The notes: a model not told the origin generated them from the letters alone. A stretch of DNA of 64,000 nt from Ashinkailepas kermadecensis (GCA_034440615.1 JAOTOM010004026.1:62001-126000); one strand, 5' to 3'; shown: positions 9,441 to 38,099, counted from the first letter of the stretch. Numbers and translations are program-made.

Positions 9441-12099
9441 AGTTCTCAGTTTGCCAGTGGAAAACTGGTGGTTTGCAACAACTAGTTGTATTTTGTTATA
9501 CGGCCTAGTTGGTTTTAATCTGTAGGCCATGCTATGTGTAGGTCACTGTATGGCTGGAAACTGATCTGGATATATGGTCCGCACCACTTGTGAATCGTGG
9601 TAGAACTTGTAAATGCGTCTCGACCTGTAGGATGCCCCAGCTATGTGTTATAGCACTACCTAGAACTGTGTTTCAATCTACTGACCACCGTCTCGTACGT
9701 TGTACAGCCTGAAGCTGCGTCGCAATCTGCTGGTCACATTTGGTCGGCTGGCGCTATTTATTGTCGGTAAGGCGGCCCACAGTTGTGTCTGAACACCACG
9801 TACAGGCGTCAGTGCTGCCCTCAAGTGCGTCTCAACTGCCGGTCACACTGTTCATCCGTTGTCGTGCTGGCTATAGTGCTGACGGGCACCACTATTTGCG
9901 TTTGTTGTTGACCTTATTAAGTTGTTTGTTGACCAATGAGTGGCGTCTGATGAACACGCCATACCGGTACAAAGAAACGCTGCGGGCGTTGAAGATTTCG
10001 CGGCCCGGCGTGACGTCGCTTAGTTTGTCCGCTGGTGTGACGTCACTTGGAACCGACTGTTGGCGGAGTTCTGTGTGCCGTGCGCCGGCCGTTATAGACG
10101 TTGAGTCTATTTTACTATTTACCGCTCGTCGTGCGACACGCTGTTGTGTTGGGTCCACTGCGGTGGGCGTGTCGATATTGTCGTCCTGTCGCCTGTCGTG
10201 TTGTGCCGCCGCTGTGTTGGTCAGTGTTGCCTCTAGTCGGCCGTCGGTGTTGTGTGTGCGCGTGCGCGCCCCTGTGACGTCATCTGTCGCCGCGGGAGCG
10301 CCGACTTTTGCTGTCGCCACGAGTCCCTGTGTACCACGTCTGAGTGCAGCCACAGGTCACGGCGCCCTGCTTCCGGCTGAGACCCCCCCCCTCGCCCGCT
10401 GCGTCCGGCCGGCCTTTGGCGACGGCGCCGCTTCGTCTGCCAGCCAGACGCGGCAGTCTGTGGCTGACTGGCTATCAGTCGGCCATACGACCGTCACAAC
10501 CGAGATAGGGTTCGTGACTGGCAGCCAATCCCCAGGACCCCGGACCCCGGTTAGGTAGACCACGACGCGAGTCGACGAGCTAGGACGACTGTGCTCTTTC
10601 ATGGTTCATGGCTGCTGGGACTGTGCTCTTTCATGATTCAGTTTCGCTTCCGGCGTTCTAGCAGTTGGAAGCAATCCGCAGTGTTTGTGTCGTTGGCTTT
10701 TTTCTCGTCGTGGTGTTTATCACACTATGTGGTCTTCGGTAGTGCAATGCAGTACCTCCAAGTCGTGAATTGTATCGCTTCAGGTAACCTCAACAATGAT
10801 TCCAGGACATCAGTTAATTTCGTTTCGTTTGCTGTTCGCAATGCGCTTCTTGTGTGCTTCCTTGCCTCCTCTTGTGTTTATCTTTCAACACTTATCCTGA
10901 GTCACTACCAGCCGTTCAATTAGGGTGGAACTTGGAACTACAGTAAATGAACCGTAATATTTCCCCCTCCCAGATTCGTTGAAACCCTCCGAGTTTTCCG
11001 TGACAAAGTATCGTTTTTCTATGTTGTTTGTTCGTCATCGTCACATTTACGTCCTGTGATGATAGCGGTCAGTGTTGGCCCTGCAGTGTGCAGCTACGAC
11101 ATCAGAAATATTTTAGATGTACGTGTGTGTGCGTACGAGTGTGTCTCCGACAACTTAAAATTGCATATTATGTTATATTTACCAACGTTTCGGATGTTAC
11201 TTTGATGTTAGCAGTGTTTTTGTACTCTGCTTAGGGCAGCATACGAAATATCATATAATGTGGTGATATTAATTTACGTTTCGTTATAATCGAGCAATAT
11301 GTTTCGGATGTGGAAATCCATATATGAACGGCCGTTGGGACGCATCTGTGTAAGTGCATTGCAATATTCGCTTACCATCATTCATGGACAGCCGAATTTT
11401 GATGGCTAGGACGTTGTGCCATCACATAATTGTTACACAACATAATTAAACTTATGTCTTTTACCGTAAAGAAACGGCGGGACGAATGGCTTGCACTCTC
11501 CTTTCGGTCCGGGTGTGTCGCGGCTGTTGCCACCACTTCTGCTGTATCCGTAAATTGTACTCTGATTATTGATTTAGCCCATTTATTTTGGTCAAAACGA
11601 AATGATCGAGGTGGAGAGGGTTACCAAACTACTAAGTTAACCCAACAGTCATGCGTTTTTGTTACGTATTCAAAAGTGTTGGAATATACATGACTGGCTT
11701 CATACCTTCATCCTGATCCCCTCAGTTTATCACTGGAGGTCATATGGTTGCAGGGATGAATCCAGACACTTCCAGGGGGCACTGCAAAGTCCTTCGAGGG
11801 TCGCGTTACGCTAAAATATTCGGCGAAAGGCGACTCAAGCATCCTGTAGGGCTCCTTTTCCTGTCAGAGGGTGTGTGCGACCGAAAAAAACGTTAGAAGG
11901 GGGATGCACTCGGACCCCCGAAGGAAACGCTTCTTACCCTTCAAAGGGGCGCTCTGAACATTGCCACGAAGTCCCCCCATATCCGCCGCTGTAACGTTAT
12001 AAGAAATGTAATGCACTTAACTGTCTGTGTGCCCCCTTCATCGCCTCCCACAGAATACGAAGTGTTATTCTTGTGAGCGATCAAGTGGCGCATTAGCCG
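9441..12099. other. Long stretch without a supported gene
   Basis: ORFs of up to 272 codons (9740-10558 +) and 153 codons (9892-10353 -) overlap each other. They show Ser/Val/Cys-rich composition without domains. Cytosine/guanine-rich patches with TGACGTCA lie near 10030. I do not call a gene. Confidence 0.4.
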
Positions 12100-12720
12100 T
12101 TCTGGCAGATCACTATCTGCATGCCAGTGCTAGGTCCCGATCACATAGCGCGTCATAGTTGTATCGCTGTGTCACACCTCGTGCTGTGCTTGGCCAGCGT
12201 AACGTGTTTCGTACCGTCGCCGTTGCTGTTCTGTGTCGCGCGAGGTGACTCGCGCCGCGCCGTGTTGCGCGTTGTCGTGGTATGTGTGACTACTGTTCTG
12301 TTACGCACTGGCACCGTTGCCGCGCTGTAGATGTCGCCGCCGATCCACCGCCGCTGCAGTTGCGCTGACTGCACACCAGGCCGCGACCGCTGTCGCAGTC
12401 GAAGGTGTGCGCGGCGTGCGCACCGCCGCAGGGGCCGATGTCAGTGTCACAACGGAGGCCGCCATAGCAGCAGCGCACTAGTAACCGCCATAGCAGCACC
12501 AGCGCACAAGTAAACGCCATAGCACGTCGCGTAGTAAGTGCTGTGCGCACCCGGACACAGCGCTCACCGTGCTGGCGCTAGGCTGTAGCCGGAGCCGCTG
12601 TTTCGGGCTCGGGGCGCCTCGGGCGTCGCAGCGGCGGTATCGATAGTACGGCGTCTTCAGTCGGGTCGGCGGCGTCCTCCGGAGGCCGTGTGGCCACGGT
12701 CCCGCCGGCCGCCGCGCTAC
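12100..12720. other. CpG-rich block
   Basis: GC content rises sharply and CpG is frequent. Arg-rich ORFs exist on both strands but none looks like a protein. It could be an upstream promoter or 5'-UTR region, or a decayed exon. Confidence 0.3.
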
Positions 12721-13832
12721 GCTCTGTGTGTCGTGTTCTGTTCTGTTGGTGTAGCGTGAGACCGTGCGTCCTGGTGTGGCAGATGACCGCTTGTGATAAT
12801 GAAATTGTGCCATCGAGCCTTCTTTTTGGGGAAGGATTGGCGCTGATCTGAACAAAAGTGAGTGCTTGGCACTGACGGGTCTATGCTTTCGTTCAGGGAC
12901 AGGAGGCACGTAATTTCCATGGGTCGCTTTTTCCACTCGAAGGGGTGCCGATGACTGCGAATTTCGTTGTGTGTGTGTGTGGGGGGGGGGGGACATTTGA
13001 CCTTCCCAGAGGCGCGCAGTGAATTGAACACTATTTAATTGAGTAATTGCTAAAAACAAGATATACCAATATAAGGCGCCTATAACTGGACGAGCGCGGG
13101 CAAGTGTTGTAAGCGCGGACGAAGTCAAACTTCCGTTGACCCTGGCGTCACTGGGGGGTGGGAGGAGCAGAAACTGCTCCCCTAACGATTTTTTTAGTGA
13201 CTCGAAAACGCACCGTTATCAGTTTCAAGCTTCCAGTACCTCTTAGCACATCAATTCTACTCGTGGTCCGAAGTGAAGTTATAGCTCAATGAATCGGGGT
13301 GAGTGACGTCATAGTTACGTCACCTCTCGCGACATTGAATGAATGGTGGATAGAAAAGGGTGAACAGAATCAAAGAGGGGTGCACAGAAAAGGAACGCTA
13401 AATATCAAGGGATAAAAATATTAATAGTCAGTTTTCACCAAGTTACCGCAAATTGATCGGGCAATAAATACCTACTATTATCTAAAAAATATACTTGTTT
13501 GCGTAACGTCGTTGCCAAAATTGATGAAACCATGGAAAATATCTTCAATTTTCTTCAATGTTTTTTACGTTACAACATCGGAATATGTCATGTTTAGGAC
13601 TAAATATTCGTATCAAATTTCAAGTCGGCTTTCAAAATTAGTGGTGTATCGCACATCAAATGTTCAGTGATATTCTCAGTATCGGAAGAAGTTTAAGCCG
13701 AATTTAGGAACATATGACTGGGGAAGGGGGCATTTAATCGGTTAAAAGTTCGCTCGATTTTTCAATGAGAGGCGTTCTTCATCTTCCTCACCCCTCCCTC
13801 CCTCCCCCCCCCCTCCCTCCCTCCCCCCCCCC
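12721..13832. other. Spacer with homopolymer tracts
   Basis: A (GT)n run continues into poly-G (about 12968-12993), and a C-rich CCCTCC run lies at about 13791-13832. The rest is AT-rich with no gene recognised. Confidence 0.4.
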
Positions 13833-14099
13833 GTTTTTAGCTGGCACATGAAATTAATAATTTGTTCACGTCACGAGGCATCACGATACACATCCGATTT
13901 GCATGGTTGGGTTAAAGGGTGATCTCCCAGGCCACTTAGCGACTTTTTTTATTTCGCAGAAATGGAATTTTCACATTCAACCGTTGCATGTGTGAAGACG
14001 GTAGTAGACGCTCGCCTCAAATGTTCACGCTGGTGTTTTTCAGCATCTTTAGATACTAACCATGTGCAATTTGTTACATTTGGATCCATAGATACGGGG

Positions 14100-15310
14100 C
14101 TAGATGATAAGTGTCAACCTCATTTTGAAGGTTTCCGAAATATGCAAAATTGGCGACCGAAGAAATCGGCTCTACATTTGACGGTCGAAATTATTTCGAA
14201 TTCTCAACTTTCTGAGACCGCAGAAGCAACGTCGAATGACACCTATTTTCTGCAAATTGAAGCCATAGCGACGAAACGCGAGACCATCGAAGAACTCAAT
14301 GAAACCTTTGACCTTGACATGCTCCGATTTGAAATGTTACTGTAGTGTTCATCACGTTCTATCGCTTGATTCCAGATTTTGACAGGTGTGAGCGAAAACG
14401 AAAGAAAATGCGAGGCGACCGAAGAATCAGATTGACTTTTGACCTTTGAATTTATTTAGTTTCATCAGCTCTCTAGTATCGTACGGCAAACCACGTCGAA
14501 TGACACACTTTGTGCCATTGCGATGCAACGCGGGGACTGACAAGAAATCAACCTAATATTTGACCTTGAGGTTTTACCTTGACATGTCTCGGTTTGAAAT
14601 GTTATTCGAGGGTCCACCACGGGCTATCGCTTGATAATATATTTCGGTAGGTTTGGACGAAAACGAAAAAATGCGAGGCAAGCGGAGGAATCAGCTTCAC
14701 CTTTGACCTTCGAAATTATTTCGACTTCTCAATTTCCCGATACAGCGAATCAAGCCACGTCGAATGACTCCCATTTTATTACGCTTGAAGATTACATGAA
14801 ACTCGACCAAACGCGAGGCCATTGAAGAAGTCATACCTTTGCCCTTGAGGTTTGACCTTGACATGTCCCGGTTTGAAATGCTACCCGAGAGTTGACCACG
14901 GGCGATCGCTTGATACGAAATTTTGATAGGTTCGTGTGGAAACGAAAAAAATACGAAGCTACCGCGAAGAAATCAGTTTGACTTTTGATCTTGAAAATAA
15001 TTAGAATGCTCGGATTTCTGATACCGCACAACAAGCCCCGTTGAATGACGCCCGTTTGATGGACATTGAAACGATGGCGACCGAACCTTGTGTTCGGTCG
15101 CTATCGCTTTAATAATATCCCCATCTAATAAACTAAGCTAACCTCTGACCTTGAGGTTTGGCTTTGACATCTCCCGGTTGGAAATGTTACACGAGGTTTC
15201 ACGGCTGTCGCTTGACATCAATTTTGGGCAGGTTTGGGTGAAAACGAGAAAAATTCGAGGCGATGGAATAAACCGGCTTACGTTTGACCTTGACCGTTAA
15301 AGTGGTCATG
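14100..15310 (+). repeat. Diverged tandem repeat of about 270 bp
   Basis: Four to five decayed units recur, each with the ordered landmarks GAAAACGAAA, GATTGACTTTTGACCTT-like, TTTCTGATACCGCA-like, ACGTCGAATGAC and TTTGACCTTGA, then TTTGAAATGTTAC and a CTATCGCTTGAT box. Divergence is high. Short ORFs such as 13962-14345 lie partly in the first unit and are unlikely to be genes. TGACCTTGA occurs exactly five times (14309, 14561, 14853, 15146, 15285). Confidence 0.75.
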
Positions 15311-15634
15311 TGATACCTATGTAGTTGCTTTCAGCGCGTTCAGTGCATTTGTATTCATAAAGTCATAAAGTGTTGATGCTTAATAGGAGCCACAGGGGCC
15401 CATCCGGGTTAAGCCTATCTAGAAAAGATACTAGAAAAGTACATGCTCTCACCCCAATCAATCCATTATCTCAAGTTCCTAGGGAGCTATATTTATATAT
15501 CCCAGTCTATCTAGCACCATTCACCTGATATTGCATAACACACACCTCAGTAATTACAAACTCCTCCAATCACGCCCATTGTGCTACCACAGCCAATCTC
15601 ATCAGTATCACATCCCAAATTCAGGCCTCTGAAT

Positions 15635-15835
15635 ATTACGCTGGGCCCAAAAGGTCGGGCTGAACCACCGGAAAATTGCGCTGGGGCCCGAAAAAATCGG
15701 GCCCTGAAAATCACGTGGTTCTCATAAGTTCGCATCTGTGCACTTAAAAATTACGCTGGGTCCAAAAGATCAGGCTGGGACCGCTGAAGATTGCGCTGTG
15801 GCTCCCAAAAAGTCGAACCGAGTACGTCACTGATA
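15635..15835 (+). repeat. Two-copy repeat of about 115 bp
   Basis: ATTACGCTGGGCCCAAAAGG recurs as ATTACGCTGGGTCCAAAAGA at 15750, and TGCGCTGGGGC at about 15676 recurs as TGCGCTGTGGC at about 15793. Each copy itself holds two related half-units. Confidence 0.7.
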
Positions 15836-16940
15836 CATGTATATATGTATATATATATGTACATATTCGAATATTTCGGAAGCATGTTTTCACGTATACA
15901 TACATCGTTAAAGACGACAGTATTGTCTCCGTTTATATTCCTTTTAGGCACATTTTCTAGTTTTCGGATGACTTCGTTGTTGGTTGGAGATATTATGCAG
16001 AAGATTACCGAAGGAAGCAATTGTGAAGACGAGGAAAAATGTTATAAGGTCACTCATAAGTCGATAAAATGCGTGATTCGTTACATTATGCTTATATTTT
16101 CGACGTTTCAATCAACATTGCTCATCTTCAAGAATGAATTAAACGAATCACATAGGTCACACAGATAGCACAAAGCAGATACAATATCAAAAGTGCAAAG
16201 GTTACGTCAAATGTTAGTCAATAATGGACACCGCAACACTGCTTGTTCAAGATATATTGATATATGCGCAGGGGAAGGCAACCTAAGACAAGGCATTGCG
16301 ATCATGTAAATTTGGTGCCTCGCAAACGTGCCACAGTTCTTCAAGCGAGAGCAAAAGATGGTCAAGGTTTATGCTATTCAAGAATGGTTTGGAAGCAGAA
16401 ATGTATAATGCTTGCTGATTTACCACTCGGAGATTTCGTGACGACAGATAGCCTGTAAAGCCCGTTGATTGGCTATATCGTCTGCTAGTATTTTTGGTGA
16501 TTCTCTTGCATAGATATTTCCACCATATAGATTATTGAGTATTTTTTTACCGGCGATCATACACAGGTATTTTAATAGATGGAGCCTGGGTGGTGGGGGA
16601 CACGAAATAAATTAAAAGGGACAAATCGTCACTTCACGAATCGTGGGGACATGTCCCCCCCCCCCCATATATTACACCCATGGTTCCCACAAATGTCAAT
16701 AAATCCTTCGATTACAAGCAGCACACCGGAAATGTTAACCCGGTAGCTGTGTTACTCGGTCACACTTGGATAATAATTCCCCACTCATGACATGGTTTTG
16801 CGGTTGCTCGGTCGCCGGATTTCGACTGCTCTTATCCACTGCCTGACCGGCGGTAGTTGCAACTGACTGTTAGCTGAAATGCGGATGTGCAACACGACGT
16901 TAGGCAGGCATACAATTGGCGGAAACATTACACAGTCGCA
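15836..16940. other. Unassigned AT-rich spacer
   Basis: It contains a short TATATG run near 15840-15870. The 125-codon ORF at 15791-16168 has no coding signature. A poly-C run lies near 16656-16666. Confidence 0.35.
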
Positions 16941-17148
16941 CCTGACTAATGCACACGACTATCAGCTATACGGTGTACACCTGTTTGACAGAAAACGTCA
17001 GACTGGCACGTGACTGTCTGTCGCGTCGATCTACAGTCGCCAGGCGGGTGCACGATTTACCGCTAGCTGATCTAGTACTGTCTGCTAAGGACTCGCAGCT
17101 GACTGTCCCGCCCGCCGGCACACGCCTGTCAGGCGTCCACGCGGCTGA

Positions 17149-17201
17149 TGACGTCACCCACCCACAAATGATGGGCCATCAAGCAGTCACCAGCTCACGT
17201 G
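17149..17201. promoter_or_regulatory. Perfect CRE and E-box upstream of CLIP-SP1
   Basis: TGACGTCA (17149-17156) and CACGTG (17196-17201) are palindromic transcription-factor motifs about 245-295 bp before the predicted initiator ATG at 17443. TGACGTCA is common elsewhere in the window (for example near 10037 and 27722), so a promoter role is only a suggestion. No TATA box is seen. Confidence 0.25.
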
Positions 17202-17442
17202 ACCTTCACGGATGGTGGAACAGCAGACAAGGGAGGGTGGGTGGCGGACGTCCGCGCGCGGGCAGCTGCCGCTGGAAAGTCCAGCATGGCCGCGAGCCAC
17301 GGCGGCCGCCACCGCCGGCCGCCGCCGCGTCCAGCCAGTCGTGCGGCAGTGGTGCCGACCTGAATACCGCTGCGACCCGCCGCCGGCCGCTCAGACCAGC
17401 ACTAGGGTCACCTGCGACACGTGCCACCTCCGTGACGTCGAT

Positions 17443-32909
<15,467 letters not shown>

Positions 32910-33170
32910 CAGCGGCCAACCGACATGACATGGCCGAGGTCTGCAGTCAACCGACATGGCATGGCCGAGGTCTGCAGCTCGCTGCACTACCACCGTTGAC
33001 GCCAGCATCCCCAGATGCCTCTGGATCGCCACTGGCATCAGCATCTAGCCCAGATGCATCTGAATCACCACTGGCGTCAGCGTCTAGCCCAGATGCTTTT
33101 GGATTGTCATTGGCATCAGCACCTGGTCTAGACGCCTATGGACCGTCACTGGCACCAGCGTGACCACCAT
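32910..33170 (+). repeat. Short repeats just after the CLIP-SP1 stop
   Basis: A 26-bp element (CAACCGACATGACATGGCCG...) is present twice at 32918-32974. Four 39-bp units around AGCATCTAGCCCAGATGC follow at about 33003-33163. The 39-bp family returns at 33440-33575. This may be 3' UTR. The nearest AATAAA I see is at about 34502. Confidence 0.75.
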
Positions 33171-33439
33171 CATGATCATCACCATCACGTCTATTGTAAT
33201 CTATTTTACAATTATATTGAGCATTTTCTCAGAGTGGTGCAAAAGCACTTGGTGCTTAAATCATGGCACCTATCTGAAGGTGTGGAGTGACACTGGAGTG
33301 AAAGATACACATAAGTACACATTTCTTAATGGGATATTTTATCATGTATCCCTAACTGCCGACGCCATATATCATCTGTGAAGCCACAGCCCAATCCAGC
33401 ATGGGTCGCGACACCAATTTGGTACGATTTTAGTTCATT
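33171..33439. other. Unassigned AT-rich sequence
   Basis: Separates the two blocks of 39-bp repeats. No gene recognised. Confidence 0.35.
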
Positions 33440-33575
33440 GTTCGCATCTGGCCCAGGTGCCTCCTGGCTGCCACTGGCGTCAGCATCTGGTCCATATTCC
33501 TCTTGACCACCACTGGCATCAGCATCTGGTCCAGATTCCTCTGGACCGCCACTGGTATCAGCATCTGGCCAGATG
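33440..33575 (+). repeat. Second block of the 39-bp repeat
   Basis: Three to four units (GCATCTGGCCCAGGTGCC ... CCACTGGCGTCA) in the same orientation as the 33003 block, about 280 bp away. Confidence 0.8.
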
Positions 33576-33619
33576 TCCTTGTTTGTTTTTGCTGTGTCAC
33601 CACTAGCACTGATATTCAC

Positions 33620-33809
33620 AGGCAGAGGCGCAGCGCAGCCCCCCCTCCCTATTACTAACCAACAATACACTAAATGAAATAAGAAATGTTGAGATTTCTA
33701 ACATACAAAACCATAATTTTTGCCGCCCTTCGCGCGTCGATGGCGGTCTGTGTTTCATCACATTTTTTTGGTCGGGCACCCTTAGGAATATATTGGCTGC
33801 GCCCCTGTG
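33620..33809. mobile_element. MITE-like element, second copy
   Basis: Shares AATACACTAAATGAA, CAAAACCAT, GGCGGTCTG and CCTTAGGAA with the 30829 element, and ends in GGCTGCGCCCCTGTG, with AGGCGCAGC at the other end. The hairpin has decayed (CCGCCCTTCGCGCGTCG). Confidence 0.6.
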
Positions 33810-33949
33810 CATAGAATTGCGCCCCTAGGAAAATTGGCAAACTTCAGGAAATGAAATTTAAGAATTTCAGAAAAATACCTGACTCTTCAGGCATCTTCCT
33901 GAAGAGTCCCAGTTTCTGTACCAGGCCACATCTGAATCGCGTGAATCGA

Positions 33950-34285
33950 CTTGCCCGACGGTGCCTCCACGTATCCGCCGAGCGGCCCACCACGGGTCCG
34001 CCGAGCGGTCCGCCGAGCGGCCCACCACGGGTCTGCCGAGCGGCCCACCACGGGTCTGCCGAGCGGTCCGCCGAGCGGCCCACCAAGGGTCCGCCGAGCG
34101 GCCCACCAAGGGTCCGCCGAGCGGCCCACCACGGGTCTGCCGAGCGGTCCGCCGAGCGGCCCACCAAGGGTCTGCCGAGCGGTCCGCGGAGCGGCCCACC
34201 AAGGGTCTGCCGAGCGGTCCGCCGAGCGGCCCACCAAGGGTCTGCCGAGCGGTCCGCGGAGCGATCCGCCACGGGTCCGGAGCGT
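33950..34285 (+). repeat. 18-bp-based GC-rich minisatellite
   Basis: Units of GGTCCGCCGAGC and GGCCCACCACGG combine into composite units of about 18 and 36 bp. All periods are multiples of three, so ORFs of 112-159 codons are open on both strands. Confidence 0.9.
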
Positions 34286-35339
34286 CTCCGGCGCGGTGAA
34301 TGCCACCAGAGCCCGCGGCGTACACGATGAGTGTGCCCGCACTGCCTGTCTGACTTGTTCTTAAAGATGTGTTACTTTTGAAAGGGTTGTGCAGCTATTG
34401 TATAGCATTGCGTGGTGCAAAACGGCCAACATGATTTTTATCTTGTTCCATGCTAGTGCTGGAGTGATCATCTTCATTGTGCCCTCGATTTCCAGCTGCT
34501 GAATAAAATAGCAATAGCCAGCAATACCAATAGTTCCTGGTACGGCAGGAACGCTAACTCCTACAGGTCTAAAAATATGGAACCCAAGTTTTTACCTTCC
34601 ATTTTACTACCGCGAAAAAACGTTGTTTTATCTCTACGACGGAGAGGTGAGGGTGTCGGCTGTTTGTGTCTAGGTTAGACTGGAGCAGAGGAATATTGGA
34701 TTAAAAAAACAGAGGCTGAGCTTTTGTGCAGCTCAACTGAACATTTTGACCGCAAATATTTTTTAAAAACCATCCATAGCTTAAGTTGTCCCAATCAGAG
34801 TTCTTTTTTTAACCCAAAGTGCGTGCGGGAGGACAAAATGCAATCACGGTCTTGCCCCTCTAGCTTGAAAATTGTTCCTGCGTCCCTGGAGTTGGACCCC
34901 ACCTGGAAACTGAAAGTTGTGACACCATTGCCGTTGACAGTAAAGCACCACGCACAGTGCCCGTATTCCTTCTGCCAATGTTGTACTGTTGAACACTCCA
35001 TGGACAACGATGCCAGAAGACATTACCCCATATAAAATGATATATATATATATATATATACAATAAGGCATATAATGTATGGTGGTATATGTAAGTAGAT
35101 GAATCGGAACCTCACAATCACACGTATTTAACTCTTAGAAAATGTAGATTTGTGTCTGGGCTTATTTTGTGAGTCTAGGGTGGGTCGTTGTAAGAAATGC
35201 CCGTCAAAAGCGCTATGGCCGAATATGGTGCCAGTTGAAGACAGATTATCTGGGCATTCGGCCTATCTCGTGACCAGCAAGACTCTTAACACTCCTGCAC
35301 ATTCGAAGTGCTGCCCATACCGACGGAGATGGCGTTATT
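34286..35339. other. Unassigned spacer
   Basis: A candidate polyadenylation signal (AATAAA, about 34502) and a (TA)n run at 35040-35061. No gene recognised. Confidence 0.4.
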
Positions 35340-35775
35340 GTCCGACCACGGTATATCGGTGGTGGACGCAGGGGCGTGGGAACGACAGATGAAAGTAACG
35401 TCATTGTCCGCCCACGATATCGGTGGTTGACAGCAGGGGCGTGGGAACTACAGATGAAGGTAACGTCATTGTCTGTCCAGATATCGATGGTTGGCAACAG
35501 GGGCGTGGGAGCGACAGGTGAAGGTAACGTCATTGTCTGTCTACGATATCGGTGGTTGACAGCAGGGGCGTGGGAACGACAGGTGAAGGTAACGTCATTG
35601 TCTGTCCAGATATCGATGGTTGGCAACAGGGGCGTGGGAGCGACAGGTGAAGGTAACGTCATTGTCTGTCTACGATATCGGTGGTTGACGCAGGGACGTG
35701 GGAACGACAGATGAAGGTAACGTTATTGTCCGCCCACAATATCGGTGGTTAGCAGCAGGGGTGTAGGAATGACAG
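35340..35775 (+). repeat. 64/65-bp alternating minisatellite
   Basis: About seven units around GGTAACGTCATTGTC and GGGGCGTGGGA. Two subtypes alternate in the middle: CAGATATCGATGGTTGGC and TACGATATCGGTGGTTGAC, giving a composite of about 129 bp. Confidence 0.88.
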
Positions 35776-36039
35776 GAAGAATGGGGGAAGAATTTCAGGT
35801 CGCGCAATTTCCCCGGATGGGCGTTACTGACTAATGCAATTTTAAGGTGCAGGTATACTCGAGTGTCCCTGGGTGGGCGACTTTTGTACTCAGAAGGGCG
35901 CCTTTGGCTGAAGATGTCAAAGGAGGGGGTGGGGGTGCATTCGAATATCCTGTAGAGGCGCCTCCCTCCAGTCAGATGGGCGGCACCGAAAAGTGTGGGG
36001 AGGAAGCTAGTGCCCCTTGTCCCCTCCCCCGCTAGCTAC

Positions 36040-36175
36040 ATGGCCAGCGGAGCAGGGCAGTCTAGTGTGGTGCTGTCCAGTGACGGGCATCAATGGGCGC
36101 CAGCGGAGCAGGGGAGTCTAGTGTGATGCTGTCCAGTAGCGGGCATCAATGGGCGCCAGCGGAGCACGTACAGTG
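36040..36175 (+). repeat. Two-and-a-half copies of a 57-bp unit
   Basis: CCAGCGGAGCAGGG, AGTCTAGTGTG and GGGCATCAATGGGC recur with few changes. Confidence 0.8.
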
Positions 36176-38099
36176 ATACTCGGCGTCCACGGTAGCATAG
36201 CAAGGGCTGTGGTCAATGGCTTGCGTCTCTTGCGCTGTTTTCCTCCATCCAGCTGATGCTGGCGCTACTGTCTGGGAACAGGGCGTTGAGCGCAAGCTCG
36301 GCTCTTGATGCCTGGCTTCAGGACAATTTGCTTGGAAGTAGTTTGACAGCAGCCATTGATCCGAACAGGAAGACCCGTGTAACGTACGGCGTTGTGGGCA
36401 GGAACAGGCTCTTCATATTTGGGGTCTGTTGTATTTATTTTCGCTTGTGAGTTTAAATATATCCGTAGACTTATGTATGAAGCGGGAAACTGGTCCCTTC
36501 ACTGTTTGACATTGAGTGCTGGTTTTCTGCTCAAATGATCGAGATATGTCAACACATGTCGCCAATCGTCAGCAAAGGCACTGCATAGCATTTCGCGATT
36601 GTTCACCCGCTGCGATGGCATTGATGTCATGCCGCTGTCGTGAGGTAGTGTGCTTAAATTGCCGTCGTATTACCGTGATATATATTCGTGATACGATGGC
36701 GTTGCAGTGGTATTCGTGCAATTCCTTATCGTGACGCTGGTATGTTTGTAATACCGTTGTGATACGGTGGTATACTTACGATCCGTCATACTACGGCGGT
36801 ATCTTGGAATTTCGTCACTTGCGTAGGTATGTTTTCAATTATGCCATATTGTGGATATGTTGGCGTGTCGTAAGTATTTTCGTACTGCAGCGGCACATAT
36901 CGATGCCATTATGCTAAATGTGTATCTTGCAACGATACGATGTCCTTGTATTTGCTGTTCATGACAAACGAAGCATCCATGATTGTCACTTAAGCTACTT
37001 CCCATCCAGGAAGATGATACGATATCGCCAAAAATGCCGCATGCCGGTGAGATAGTGATGTGCCATCTCTTGTCGCTGGCTCCAGGACGACCAAGGGTGT
37101 GCCCGACGGGCTGGTGTAGCACGGGGGCACAATACGTTTCATGAATACACATGATTGGCTGCAATATTGCGTGACATGGAACAGGGGCGTTGCAGCTTAA
37201 GTAGCAATGGAACCTAACCAGTGCCGGATTGTAGCTTACCGGACGCCTCAAGGTCACTTGTTCCGGACACTTCAAGGTCACGTGTTGGCGATCAATCCCT
37301 TGATGCTGTAGGAAGACAGCCCTTAGACATGATAATTTCCACATTCATGCCTCCCGAATGCCTGTCTGCTCAAGTGTCGTCCAAAGACACAAACAGGCAT
37401 TGGCATCAATACGGCACTATCGGGTGTAAGCTGGCCGTGTCTATACATTTCTGTGCTGATTGTATGCCAAACTATGGTGCAGACGGTGGCGCGCGTTGTC
37501 AAGCGGACGATTGGCCTTGCCTGTCCTGGGGGAGAAATGCAGCACGAGTTTGAACTAGAGCAAAACATAAATTGGATATCCGCACATATATCCGTTTGGT
37601 ACGGATAACGGAGCGGATTGGATAGTTTGGTAAATACAAACGGATACAAATTGGATAACGGATTGGCTCTCCGACTTTTCTCGTGGAAACAAAAATTATA
37701 CAAAATAATAATATTCCTTCGTCTTTCAAGCCTTAACCTTACGTAATAAAATGTTTGGATTAGCAGATGCTGAAAGTTTTTTACTTGAAAATATACTTCA
37801 AGCCACTAATCAGCAACTATACTGTCCTATATATTTTCATAGGTACCCATTATATCAAACATGCAGAAGTAGCTTAAGCTGGATTCATTCCATTGTTCTA
37901 TCAATTTCCGGTCAGCATCAAACTTTTGTGCAATCCGGATTATTGCAATCACACCGTTAGCAATTAGCTTGTGGATTTACTATCTATGATCACATTCAAG
38001 AATCCATCCATCCACCTGTAGCTTTGTTCTTACCGGATAGGTAGATAGCTACAAACAGTAGGTATCTACATATCACACGCACAACACCTACATATCGCG
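36176..38099. other. Unassigned spacer
   Basis: 36650-36830 has degenerate GTGATACGRTGG/TGGTAT repeats. 37560-37680 has loose CGGATAACGGAT units. No gene recognised; ORFs such as 36835-37344 - lack domains. Confidence 0.4.

Noticed and set aside
9740..10558. 272-codon + ORF as a gene
   Set aside because: No domain, Ser/Val/Cys-rich, overlaps an equally open - frame, no splice or start context.
33844..34364. Six overlapping ORFs of 112-159 codons
   Set aside because: The GC-rich repeat with period divisible by three keeps most frames open; no domain.
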